From contig BFEA01000466.1 in assembly GCA_003427395.1 (NCBI GenBank), positions 554,602 through 603,265 on the forward strand: 48,664 bases of DNA. Reading direction: 5' to 3'. This stretch comes from Chara braunii (Eukaryota > Streptophyta > Charophyceae > Charales > Characeae). Of the stretch, positions 12,099-22,141 are shown piece by piece (within the stretch, counting starts at the first letter, position 1; every line of letters starts with the position of its first letter). Position numbers and translations under genes: made by a program. The notes beneath the pieces are model-generated. The model did not search any database, was not told the DNA's origin, and saw nothing but the letters and a program-made list of their open reading frames with translations.

Positions 12099-12813
12099 NN
12101 NNNNNNNNNNNNNNNNNNNNNNNNNNNNNNNNNNNNNNNNNNNNNNNNNNNNNNNNNNNNNNNNNNNNNNNNNNNNNNNNNNNNNNNNNNNNNNNNNNNN
12201 NNNNNNNNNNNNNNNNNNNNNNNNNNNNNNNNNNNNNNNNNNNNNNNNNNNNNNNNNNNNNNNNNNNNNNNNNNNNNNNNNNNNNNNNNNNNNNNNNNNN
12301 NNNNNNNNNNNNNNNNNNNNNNNNNNNNNNNNNNNNNNNNNNNNNNNNNNNNNNNNNNNNNNNNNNNNNNNNNNNNNNNNNNNNNNNNNNNNNNNNNNNN
12401 NNNNNNNNNNNNNNNNNNNNNNNNNNNNNNNNNNNNNNNNNNNNNNNNNNNNNNNNNNNNNNNNNNNNNNNNNNNNNNNNNNNNNNNNNNNNNNNNNNNN
12501 NNNNNNNNNNNNNNNNNNNNNNNNNNNNNNNNNNNNNNNNNNNNNNNNNNNNNNNNNNNNNNNNNNNNNNNNNNNNNNNNNNNNNNNNNNNNNNNNNNNN
12601 NNNNNNNNNNNNNNNNNNNNNNNNNNNNNNNNNNNNNNNNNNNNNNNNNNNNNNNNNNNNNNNNNNNNNNNNNNNNNNNNNNNNNNNNNNNNNNNNNNNN
12701 NNNNNNNNNNNNNNNNNNNNNNNNNNNNNNNNNNNNNNNNNNNNNNNNNNNNNNNNNNNNNNNNNNNNNNNNNNNNNNNNNNNNNNNNNNNNNNNNNNNN
12801 NNNNNNNNNNNNN
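12099..12813. other. Assembly gap (715 N)
   Basis: Run of N. The sequence on its right edge (12814-12905) repeats the sequence on its left edge (12008-12098), so the gap size and content are unreliable. Confidence 0.99.
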
Positions 12814-13190
12814 TTACGAAATGCGGTGCCGATGTCATGAATTGTGGCATTGTATATACACAGGTGAGGCATCTGACTTGCTATAGGCTCATTCTGCACA
12901 CCGGTCTATAAGTCTCTATGTCCGACTTTTTTCATCAATGAGCACGGTGTGTTTTCTTTGAAGACTAAAGAAGAAGTGCCAAAGTTGAGGTGCGTTACAT
13001 GTTGCCGACTTGTTATATGTCTCTCGCTTTTACCCGCTATATCTCCTTCACAATTTTTTGCCAACTTCTGGCCGTCTTTATGCCTTTGTCTGCATTTCTT
13101 TAAACCTACCGCATGAACCTGCTGCACTGTTGCCTTATCCATATTATACTTTCTATTCGTGTACGTGTATGCTAAATTCGCATCATATTA
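12814..13190 (+). repeat. Repeat module A, copy 3
   Basis: Contains GTGGCATTGTATATACACAG and TTGAGGTGCGTTACATG, then extends through the ACTTCTGGCCGTCTTTATGCC portion seen in copies 1 and 2. Its first 94 bases are the same as the contig end before the gap. Confidence 0.7.
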
Positions 13191-13339
13191 CACTTCATTG
13201 TCTTCTCTATGTTCTGTTTTTTCTTTGCGCATGTTCTGCTATATATCTATCTTAGATAAATTCACAGTTTCGTGAAAAGCTTATCTGCACATCATGATTA
13301 CCTACAACAAACATCGGCTTAAATGTGCCTGTTGGGCAA

Positions 13340-13660
13340 ATGCACCTATTGCCTGTTGATAAGGCACCTCCCCAACAATGTTTACCAGAGACTGCCAATG
13401 TTCGTAGGGGTAGAAAACCAGAGAAGAATCACAATGATTCGCCCATCCAAAATGCATGGTCCTCATGCCAGTGTTACCGACTGAGCTCTAACCGCTATCG
13501 CCCGCCTCCTGTTGTGACAGGTGTCACACCTGCTGGTCACTGAAGCTCGCACATGTTCCCTGATTGCACAGGATTCTGGCTACTACGGGGTTCTCCTTCA
13601 TGCTTTTATTCCGTTTTTCCCTCTTGTTTTCCTGTTTTTCCAACAATGATAAATATAATG
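13340..13660 (+). repeat. Repeat module C, copy 3 (best tRNA-like head)
   Basis: On the minus strand around 13475-13500 the module reads TAGAGCTCAGTCGGTAACAC, close to a tRNA D-arm/A-box (TAGCTCAGTCGGTAGAGC). The expected B-box downstream on the minus strand (near 13440) is degraded. This supports module C being a tRNA-derived retroposon in reverse orientation within the array. Confidence 0.5.
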
Positions 13661-13744
13661 AAAAAGGCCTCGAAGGCCGCCCCATTCAGATTTGACAGGT
13701 CAAAATTAACCTTTAAAACAAAAAGGGCAAAAAAATAGGGGAAA

Positions 13745-13815
13745 AAAAGAGAGCGACCCCAGTAGCATGAACATAGGCGTCATGAGATCTTTGGTTTAAT
13801 CCCCATTTGCCTCAT
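13745..13815 (+). repeat. SINE-like module B, truncated by Helitron boundary
   Basis: Follows the pattern of the other B modules (AGATCTTTGGTTTAATCCCC) as far as CCTCAT, then departs from the consensus GTACCTTCC. The break gives a left limit for the Helitron at about 13815. The missing right part of this B module was not found elsewhere in the window. Confidence 0.5.
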
Positions 13816-14120
13816 ATGTCACTGCAAAAATGCTACCCTGTTCTTATTCCAGATATCTACAAACATACTTCATCAAAATCGCCAACCTTCACAACGGCGC
13901 GAACCGACACTCTCTTAGCAATAAGGGTGTCATTTTCGGAAGAGGAAAAGCAAGTTGGGACGAACAATTTTGCTTAGAAATTGATGCTAACAATATGTCT
14001 GCCCTACTAATACACCTGTTATCTTGGTTGCATCTGTGGTGGCCTGTTTTTACATTCATTCTATTTCCTTTGTCTAATATCCTCTGCGATCTTCCTTTCG
14101 TTTCACATGCATTCGTATAG
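13816..14120 (+). other. Helitron leader upstream of Rep
   Basis: Open frame with no recognisable domain. The end TTCGTATAG immediately before the ATG at 14121 looks like a splice acceptor, so this may be an upstream exon plus intron. Confidence 0.35.
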
Positions 14121-15590
14121 ATGCCATGCCCATATAAACCACGGTATATTCACGGTCATTTGGAAACAGAGGAACAAAGAGCAACTTGCCTACATAAACA
14201 TCGTGATAAGGATAGACTCAAACGACAAAACATGACCGAAGACGAATGGGCTAAGCGACATCAAGCTGATGCTCGTTACCGTGAAAGAATCCGACAGGCA
14301 AAACAACATTCCTTCCGGTCTTCTCCAACTGCAATCCATATTTCTTCACCCAAACGTTGGCTACGTTTGAAAGAAATCACGCGCATGAAACACCATAACA
14401 ATAAACATGTTGTTCCCATACAACACATTCGTTTAAAGGCTCCCGCTCGAAAAACCCGCAAGTCTAATGAGTTGATAGTGGCTGGATTCCAACCAATTTC
14501 GGATGAGAAGAAACAATTTATTCTTGATCAATTACTATATCTATTAAGTCCTCATAACCTTGTCAATGCAGTGGGCTGCGTATGTGATGCGCTACATACA
14601 CAGAGTACCATGTCAGTATATTCAATATATGATACAAAAGCATTAACACGTATGTATGTCTGCCTTTACTGCCCCGATCTGCATTTGCCTGCCCCTCTTT
14701 TCTCTTATCACGACTGCTCTGATGTACATTTTGCATTTACCGACCTCATGCTTTCTCGTGCTGGTATATCCCATTCAAATCCTTCTTCAATTACTTTCAA
14801 TGTCTGCTCCTTCTGTTCCAAATCACTGTTTGATGGTAACAAACCGCCAATACTCCCGAAACTTGCTATTGCAAACTATTTTTTCATCGGAGCATTGCCA
14901 TCAGAGATGCCTATGCCAACTTGGCCTGAGCTTATCATGACTGGCATAGTCACTATCATGGCTCAAAGCAGAATAATGTGAGGTGGCTTTCACCGAGCAA
15001 TCCGATCACATCTACTGGTTTTCAATGCCATACCCGCGCCGTTTGCTACACTCCTTCCACGCAGACTCAACAGAGACGTGCTATATCGTATACTTCTTGC
15101 TGGCCCCTTCACAGACGCGCAAGTCCAACATGTCCGAAAACTACATTATGTTCGTCATAGTGTGGTTTTGGACCTTTTTTCTTTCTATAAACACTATAAT
15201 CTATTTGATTTCAACATAAACATAGATAAAAATGCAATGGCCGAAATGGCTAACCACGGTCAAGACTGCACTCCACATGCAATCATCGATTGTACTATGG
15301 ATATTAATGTTACAAATGCAATCGATGCAGAACAAGAAGGGCTCAATTGTAATGCCGACTGCACTAATGAAACGACGTATATTGAAAAAGGAACAGCGAC
15401 ATATGTTGATTCTTTGACAGAGAACCATGTTCTGCTTCAACAAGCCGGCGTGGACGAATCAGATCTGGACTTCATATTCCAGGTTCATTCGTCCTCAAAA
15501 TTTTTCAATGGTTTTTATATTGAAATTGATGCGAAAATGTTTGCTCATTTTTTTCCCTATGGTAAAGGATACCCCGACGAACCTTCTTGA
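14121..15590 (+). pseudogene. Helitron Rep N-terminal region (DUF6570-like)
   Basis: One frame runs from ATG 14121 to TGA 15588-15590 with one internal TGA at 14979-14981. The first 100 residues are basic (EEQRATC, KRHQADARYRER, KQHSFR), like the leader of many Helitron proteins. Around residues 226-265 it has FNVCSFCSKSL followed by ILPKLAIANYFFIGALP and WPELIMTG, the C-x-x-C...P..A..N...G..P pattern of DUF6570. After the stop, GGFHRAIRSHLLVF and FATLLPRRLNRDVLYRILL continue the usual Helitron order in the same frame. It ends with AHFFPYGKGYPDE, the FP.G.G conserved string before the Rep core. Both TGAs fall where Arg is common in relatives, so CGA-to-TGA mutation is likely. It would act in nuclear rolling-circle transposition if intact. 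Confidence 0.75.
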
Positions 15591-15599
15591 CAACTCTCA

Positions 15600-17435
15600 A
15601 TGTCGAAACAAGTGTGTGCTACGCATTATTGCTTATTGAGCCACCGACGCTTTCCAAAATATCCTTACCTTTCCCTCGACGGTGGATACATAATGGCCAA
15701 TATCACATGTAAATCACATCCACAATTCCACTCATGTATTTCTAATGTTGCAACCGAGCAACTGAAACAAGGGTTGGAAAATGACCGTCGCCGGCGGTGC
15801 GGTCATGTCCCGCTACCCGCCGCTCCTGGTGTAAATGAGTTGTTATGTAATGTAGAATGCAGTTCTGCATATGTATGGGGAAGCAATGTTGAACGTCGAG
15901 CAAGACAGCAGGAAGCATTTGCAACATATAACCGGTTTGGGCAGCCCAGTCTCTTCCTCACTATTACGTCAAATACTGACGCATCATTTGCATTTGCATC
16001 TTACTGTGGTCTCATTGACGTCAACCAATTCCTCAACATCTGCAATGAGGTACCTCGTGTTCCATTGGATCTTCTAAAGCAGTTATCAATCGCGGATAAT
16101 GTTTCCTCTGCACGTCTTTTTGATTAACTTATTCTTGTATTTTTTAGAACAGTCTTAGGTTTCGATAGATGTTTTACATTTGACGGCGGACTTTTTGAAC
16201 ATGTAGATGCATTTTTTGGAATGGTGGAAACCCAAGGCAGAGGTACACTTCACTTACACTGTCTCGTGTGGCCGAAAAATGTCCCTCCTACAACAAGCGA
16301 TTTTGATTACCTTCAAGACTCTCAACCACATTTCTCGGACTTGGTTTCGAACTACTCTGACAACATCATTTCTACAGCGATTCCCTTTGACATTCTCTCT
16401 CTACATTGTACGACGTGCAATCATCAACCACCCACATTTGTTCCCCTCTCGATTCCCAACACTGCACGCTTGTCTCCATTTCTAAAAAATCGTGATTTGG
16501 CAAAGCTTCGGGAGCCCTCACTCGGTCAATGTGGTCACTGCAAATTACTGTTCAGCTCTCAACACCTCATGCGACATGCTATTTCCCAAATGGCTTCACG
16601 ACATGTTGCAAAGGATTTATCAATTCATGATCTCCTACTAAACTTTTATTCCAAATTCAAAGACGATGCATTTTTCCTTCACCCTTTTGCACAAAACCTT
16701 ATTGCTACACCTCCCGACCCTGCTTACTCGAACATAACTCCTACAAACTTATGTTTCCTCATTTGTTTTTTTACTATATCTTGTTGAAACACACCATTGG
16801 ACACATACGACATCATGTTTCAAATCTTTATGCACAACGGTCTCAGATAGAATGTGTCGTTATTTATATCATCGCCAGCGAATTGACTATATTGCTCTGG
16901 GCCCGCCGGCGTTACACTTCAACGTTCCTTTGGCCATGAGTATATTAATAATTATAATGTTGTCATCTTATCAACATTCAAATGCAATCATGATATTCAA
17001 CCACTGTTCGGTGGCGCAGATGCTGCAAACCGAATTTATTATTCATGTCAATATACAGCTAAGGATCAACAACGAATTGATTATGATATTGCACTATATT
17101 GGGCTGCTTTTGATGCTTGTCAAGTACGAGAGCAAATGATAAAAGATAATGTGTCTCTTCCGGAAGCTGTAAAGGCACGTCGTCGTATATTTTCAGAACT
17201 GTTTGCACTTACTAACAAACAAAAGACTGCAGAACCGTTGTGTGCATTATATATTATTCGACAGTCCTGCGCATATAAAAATCATCTCTACAAGTTCATT
17301 CCTCGGAAACAAATGCTCAAACAACTGCTAGCAGATGCAGATACTGTATGTAATTTGGAACAGATACTGTATGTAATTTGGAGCAAGGATCCAACAAGGA
17401 TTGGATACGTTTACAGTGCTGCATTCATTAGATGA
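15600..17435 (+). pseudogene. Helitron HUH replication initiator core
   Basis: The frame is the same as the upstream segment. FGQPSLFLTITSN at about 15937-15975 is the conserved Helitron N-domain string. The HUH nuclease motif is His-Leu-His, encoded at 16251-16259 within RGTLHLHCLVWPK. A Cys pair (QCGHC, about 16528) follows. After a disrupted patch near 16790-16930, NYNVVILSTFKCNHDIQPLFGG and IYYSCQYTAKDQQ appear at 16950-17065; the YxxxYxxK arrangement corresponds to the two catalytic tyrosines that nick and join DNA. A TAA at 16125-16127 interrupts FD-LILVFFRTVLGFD, where relatives continue through. A 23-bp tandem duplication at 17338 shifts the frame. The nicking motifs themselves are intact while the frame is not. 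Confidence 0.82.
17338..17383 (+). repeat. 23-bp tandem duplication disrupting Rep frame
   Basis: CAGATACTGTATGTAATTTGGAA-type sequence occurs twice head to tail (starts at 17338 and 17361). Its length is not a multiple of three, so it shifts the frame. Confidence 0.9.
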
Positions 17436-17602
17436 CTACATCTACCGCTCATTACAGTTATCATGTATGTGTATTTATGAATTCTTTATGTGGTATTTTC
17501 GAACTGACATTGTTCACAATGCATCTCATGACCGAGCATTTTTGAATAGTCACCTATTATCCAAAACTAAATGTCTGCGCCGCTATATCACACCTTACAT
17601 TC

Positions 17603-18527
17603 TTGTTCTTCCTACCTCTTCACGTATTCCCGATTTCCCCCGCACAAGAACTTCATGTGCAGTTATCACTTTTGCTTTTCAAACCTTTTAGAAATTTATT
17701 TGATCTCCTCAAAGAAGGACACGATTGGGCTTCAGAATTTCAAGTTTTTTATAATCAAATGTCCCTCTTTTTTTGCACTGTTTATCTTCAAATGCAAGAT
17801 TTTTATGTGGCACGGAGTTGTGCAAAAGAGACTGAGGGGTGACATGCAGCGCATGCTACTCCTGCTCCAATGCCAACACACGATTTTGATTCTGCTGACA
17901 GATGAAGATTTTATGTTGGCCCATTCGAAAGTGAACAGCAAAATGATGTACTTCTCCGATAATCTTGACCTGGAGTCGTCACAGACACACTTTTCCACTG
18001 CGACACTTGACAATCTTGCCCATTTCCCTTCTGTGCTAGCTCAGTCTTTAAAAACAATATTGAATCCAGTGTTTCCTAATAACTTTATGGGCACCACTGC
18101 ACGCAATCTGACTAACATTTATCATGCTAACGTGAACACCAATATACCGATCCAGAATATTGTGCGAACTCAGTCTGTCCCGAACGTTGGAGCTGTGCGA
18201 GTTTGGCTCAAAGCAGCAAAAACTGAACATAAAGCGATGTCCTCTGCTGACCATGATGACTCTCATTGGTCTACAATGCCAAATCCGACCCGTGTTCATC
18301 GAATTACGAATGCACTTGAAACAAGTAACAAAAAGTTTCCTTATCCGTCTATAACAAAATGTGACAAAGATAAGGCATTCCCGACTATCTCGGAGATGTC
18401 TGAAATTTTTCGCCTCAAATGTCGTCAACATATTGTATTCGCACTTGTTGCTGACGCTCTTCTAAAAACATGGTTCAACCAATTACATAATGATGGAACA
18501 AATGATGTGGATCAACCAATTACATAA
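17603..18527 (+). pseudogene. Helitron Rep-helicase linker region
   Basis: Two overlapping frames carry the segment. One (17603-17842) has LLFKPFRNLFDLLKEGHDWA, matching the P-x-R-x-L-x-D-L string common before the Helitron helicase. The other (to 18527) has FPTISEMSEIFRLKCRQHIVFALVADALL, which resembles the EEQ..AF.I.A.H segment just upstream of Walker A. The frame change between them shows at least one indel. No catalytic residue lies here. Confidence 0.6.
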
Positions 18528-18548
18528 TGATGGAACAAATGATGAGCC
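18475..18548 (+). repeat. 37-bp tandem duplication causing helicase frameshift
   Basis: TCAACCAATTACATAATGAT... begins at 18475 and again at 18512. The extra 37 bases (37 = 3x12 + 1) move the reading frame from the linker frame to the helicase frame, so this duplication alone explains the break between them. Confidence 0.93.
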
Positions 18549-19795
18549 AACCATTGAAATGATCCACAAACAGCTCGCCAAACAACAACTACTCATGTTC
18601 CTCATAGGAAAAGGTGGTACGGGCAAATCACACGTCATTGAAACAATTTAAGCCTTTTGTGTAGCCTGGAAACGACCAAACACCCTTAACAAAACAACAA
18701 TGACTGGCAAAGCTGCAGTTGGAATTGGTAGCATAACATTTCATAGTTGGATTGGCATGCATAACCTTGAAGGAGACAAAGCCTTTGATGATAGAACGAC
18801 AACTCTTAAAGGTATTCCAGAATTTTTCGAAGAACTCACTTTACTTGTTATTGATGAAATCAGCATAAAAAATAAGTATCAACTAGTCAGATTTGACCTC
18901 GGGCTCCGTATTAAACCCAAAGCTGATCTGCCCTTCGGGGGTATACATGTCCTTTTTGCTGGCGACTATTTCTAAATACCGTCGGTCTTTGGCATTCGTA
19001 TTTATCAAATGTCGTCGCCGAAACTGACAAATACGACTTGGGATAACGAAGGGTTTAAGATTGGCGGCTATTTAAAACCGTCGTTATTCTTGATGAGTCC
19101 GTTCGTTTCAACTCCGATCCTGAATGGGGATTTGGATGCTATTTCGTCCGGAAAGGTCTCTGGACAAACGATTTCGTCTGCATCATTAATAACAAAATCA
19201 TGTCTATCAACCCTTTTTCAATGAAACCAATGACACCGCATATGCCATTATTCCCGACAGCCCCATTGCATTCATAGCCCCCAAAGACGACAGTATATAC
19301 AACACCGAATAATGAGACACGTGTGGTAACTCACTGTCCAACAAAACTAAACATGATATTCAATATATTATGTCGCTGCCCGATAACCAACTCGGTAGAT
19401 ATGGTCCATTTTGAAACCTCGTCCTCACAATGCCCATTGTCTTTACTCAGAACGTGGATCCAAAATGAGGTGTTGCTAACGACACATTTGTTCATAATAA
19501 CAACGACTTTTTTGATGTCATATTCCCTAATCAACCTCTAGATGCCGCACTCGTAGCTCTGCCAAACAGCACATGTTCCAACGCTCTTGATTTCCCACAT
19601 TTGTTAAATTCAACTGCAAATGTTTATCCCGTCCTGATGGAGTATTCAAAAAGACTGGTTCTTGTTCAACTCCCGCTAACACTGGATCAGCCTCAACGTT
19701 CTTGTGCTCTTTATCCAAAGCAATTCCCATTTGTCTCTGCAATTGCAGCGACAACTTACAAAATCCAAGGTGAGATACTGGCTTCTTTTTGGTAG
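18540..19795 (+). pseudogene. Pif1-type SF1 helicase domain of the Helitron
   Basis: Walker A is read as LIGKGGTGKSHVIETI (about 18600-18647), followed by a TAA. ATMTGKAAVGIGSITFHSW-like motif Ia (TMTGKAAVGIG) starts at about 18700. Walker B is LLVIDEIS (about 18844), and motif III is FGGIHVLFAGDYF at 18936-18972. The next codon is TAA at 18973-18975, exactly where the family has the Gln of GDxxQLPPV. In later frames come VVILDESVRFNSDPEWG (about 19080), MPIVFTQNVDP (about 19430) and FPFVSAIAATTYKIQGE (about 19726), the last matching Pif1 motif VI. This would unwind DNA at the replication fork of the transposon. Multiple frames are needed, so it is dead. No host Pif1 gene is implied. Confidence 0.85.
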
Positions 19796-20264
19796 TAGTC
19801 GATTGGAAAGCAAACCTTGCGAACTTCAGATCAAAGATTAATATCCCACAATAAGGGTATATCAATGTTTCTCAAGCTATAAATTGCCATGCCTTTGTCA
19901 CACTCAAACCACTCACCGTTGAGCTGACCGATTTTTTCAAACTTGCTCCAAATGTACTGCTTGAGGATGACCGACTTATTTTTCTTTCTGACTCGTTCCT
20001 TCAAACCACCAACATCAAAGTGATGTTTATACACCTACATCACCGGATCCTCTTGTCCTTCCCTCCCTGTCTTTTACTTCCCTGCTACTTTCTTCTTCGT
20101 TGGATGACTCTGCCTCTCCCCATGATTTACATGTCAACCCGACTTCTAATGCAATGCTAAATCACCTTCCAACCCCGCTGCCTGCATTGTCGGATCCCCT
20201 TTCAACCCCGCTTCCTGCATTGCCGGATCCGCGTTTTCTTTCCTCTCTATTTTTTGCATCCTGA
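19796..20264. other. Helitron interior between helicase and protease
   Basis: No domain was recognised. Near 20170-20240 a short segment CCTGCATTG(T/C)CGGATCC is tandemly repeated (about 36-bp spacing). Confidence 0.4.
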
Positions 20265-21059
20265 TTGTTCTCTTCATCGTCAAATGACCCTCTTCCCCCT
20301 CAGTCGCAAAAAAACCTCGGTACTCATACATTGTTGGATCACTGTTCTTTTTCTCATAATTACGAATCCGTCTCATTGGATGATGATGATACTCTTATTC
20401 CAATTTCACTATACTCTGAAGAATGTCTATATATAACATTACACGGATCATCATGGTTGTTTGATGTCCCTATTGATGATTACGGCCGTCTCCTCATGTC
20501 CAACATTACTCATGTTTTTATCACGAACTGCTGCACATATAATCAAGGTATAGCAACTGGAGACTACCACTTTGTGAACAGACAACTCCGCAGGCATCTA
20601 TAAGAACACCCGCTTCACGCGCTCAAATATTTAATTTTTCCCGTCCATGTCAACAATAATTACTGGACGTTGGGCTTCCTCGACTTCCAAACGATTCAAA
20701 TTTCATATTACGACAGTTTATATCTTACAGACAATAACTTCTTCAAGACAATCAAACAATGGTTATCTCAAAGATTAGATCTGCTTTCTATATTCCAACA
20801 TGCACCATGTTCTGTTTTTGCTGGACCACGTTAGATGACCACATCTGACTGTGGGGTCTTCATATTAATTATGATGCGTTATTTGTTTTTGCCTGATCCG
20901 TTTTTTCATAATTTTCTCTTCTCCCACGTGGATATTCTATATTACAGAAACACGGTACATAATGAACTGACTATATGCCATCTCCAACCTATAACACCAC
21001 ATCCACATCTATCTTGTCCCCTTCTGCCGCCCCTTCTCTGTCAAGCTTCTTCGTCGTGA
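20265..21059 (+). pseudogene. Ulp1-like (C48) cysteine protease domain
   Basis: One frame covers the segment with stops TAA at 20601 and TAG at 20832. SSWLFDVPIDDYGRLL (about 20450) parallels the SWLNDxxINxYxxLL start of Ulp1 domains. FPVHVNNNYWTLGFLDFQ and ISYYDSL (about 20637-20725) match the His-Trp...Asp region: the Asp of YYDS is present, but the catalytic His position reads Tyr (TAC). SDCGVFILIMMRYL (about 20847-20890) contains the nucleophile Cys in DCGVF. The TAG lies six codons before that Cys, the place of the oxyanion-hole Gln in Ulp1. Both losses are single C-to-T changes from family codons. Ulp1-like domains are SUMO proteases in hosts and recurrent passengers in large DNA transposons. 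In this element it follows the helicase on the same strand. Confidence 0.75.
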
Positions 21060-22140
21060 TTTCTACGTTTCTCTGTCTCTCAGAGTTGTTGTTATCCATA
21101 GATCTTCTGAAATGTCGACATTCACGCTCAGAGATGCGCATGTGCTTCACTTTTGAACAGGTGAGTTCTATATTCTTCTTCTTCCCATGCTCATGTTGCC
21201 TTGTTCGCTTTGATTTTGATTTATGTCAAACCCGAAAACGGCAGATACGACCACCGCTTTAAAAATCAACAACAACAACGACAAATGGTTACGAAACCAC
21301 CACATGTCTCATCCTCTCCTTACATCATTGCTCTTCTTGTTCCACTTCACGTATCATATGGCGTCGCATACTCCTGCTCGTACTAAAAGTCTTATGCTCT
21401 TGCTCTGCGGCCTACGCACCCTCTGCTCCGCTCTTCTGGATGTTTCTGCTTTTACCAAAACTTTTATGCTCCTACTCTGCGACTTGCTGCGCCATCTGCT
21501 CCACTCTCCTTTTTCTTTTTCCCTAGTTAAAATGAAATATCCTTCCACACACACATATACAGCCAGGGATAAATCATAATCTATTTTGCTCCCATGTCTA
21601 AAATATGTTGGTCGCATACGGTATTTGTATCAAATCTCTTTCATATGGGCCATAGCATCCAAACTCTGAATTCATGAAAAACTGCTGGTTATCGTTTGTC
21701 TGTCAACAATGACTCATATAATCCCATGAGCCCCACGATTCACCGGTTTGTCAACTGCAAATGTCTTTCTAACCCCAAGGGCTCTCATCTCCAACCATAC
21801 ATGTCTTACCGGCTATGAAGTTTCCACACGACACAACACAACCTCCAATGTACGCTCCTCCAACTGGATACCCCAATCTCCAACTTATTACTTCACCGAC
21901 ATTTGCGATGACTCCGACCAGTCCAATGCTGCCGAAACCCGAATGGCTTCAAAATTGACTTGCGTAATACACAATTCGAACTGCCATCTCACATAAGAAA
22001 ATGCAAGTGCACAATAAACTGCGCAAATTGAATTGTTTAATCTCACTGCTAACAATGACATTTCTAAATATGTCCTTACTTATACAAATCAGCAAAATTG
22101 TTTTTTTAACAAACGCACTTGTCTGTTCTGTGTGCATCTG
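21060..22140 (+). other. Decayed region downstream of the protease
   Basis: A donor-like AACAG/GTGAGT sits at about 21160. At 21382-21515 a 74-bp unit is duplicated (ACTAAAAGTCTTATGCTCTT versus ACCAAAACTTTTATGCTCCT). Frames are short and unrecognised. It may be part of the Helitron 3' region. Confidence 0.4.
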
Positions 22141-22141
22141 C

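Larger units (their letters stand above)
6308..13815 (+). repeat. Higher-order array of composite repeat (A-C-B modules)
   Basis: Three module types recur in the same order: A near 6308, 8996 and 12814; C near 7236, 10090 and 13340; B near 7621/7955, 10625/11275 and 13745. The period is about 2.7 kb where assembly is reliable (6308 to 8996). Copies differ by substitutions and by A- or T-rich indels, so they are old. The section 10424-12813 is an assembly tangle and does not count as independent copies. The array stops at about 13815 inside a B module, where the Helitron begins. No conserved protein is encoded. Confidence 0.75.
13816..21059 (+). mobile_element. Decayed Helitron with Rep, Pif1-type helicase and Ulp1-like protease
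   Basis: A single-strand, plus-oriented series of reading frames matches the order of a Helitron-type rolling-circle transposon: DUF6570-like N-terminal region, HUH replication initiator, SF1 helicase of the Pif1 type, then a C48 (Ulp1) cysteine protease. Stops and frameshifts occur throughout, so the element is not active. The left boundary is set only by the interrupted B module; the right boundary, with the CTRR end and hairpin typical of Helitrons, was not identified and may lie beyond 21.1 kb. The 21.1-27 kb region could be cargo of the same element. Confidence 0.8.

Noticed and set aside
11949-12911. Long frames across the 715-N gap
   Set aside because: They consist of unknown residues; the flanks are duplicated repeat sequence.
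14121-20900. TAA/TAG read as glutamine (as in some ulvophyte algae), because several stops sit at conserved Gln positions
   Set aside because: The intact frames use CAA/CAG for all other Gln codons, TGA stops at Arg- or Trp-like positions also occur, and frameshifting duplications are present. Simple C-to-T decay explains all of it.
21990-22029. CKCTINC cysteine string as part of a CXC or pre-SET domain
   Set aside because: Too short; a stop follows at once and no second cysteine cluster is present.
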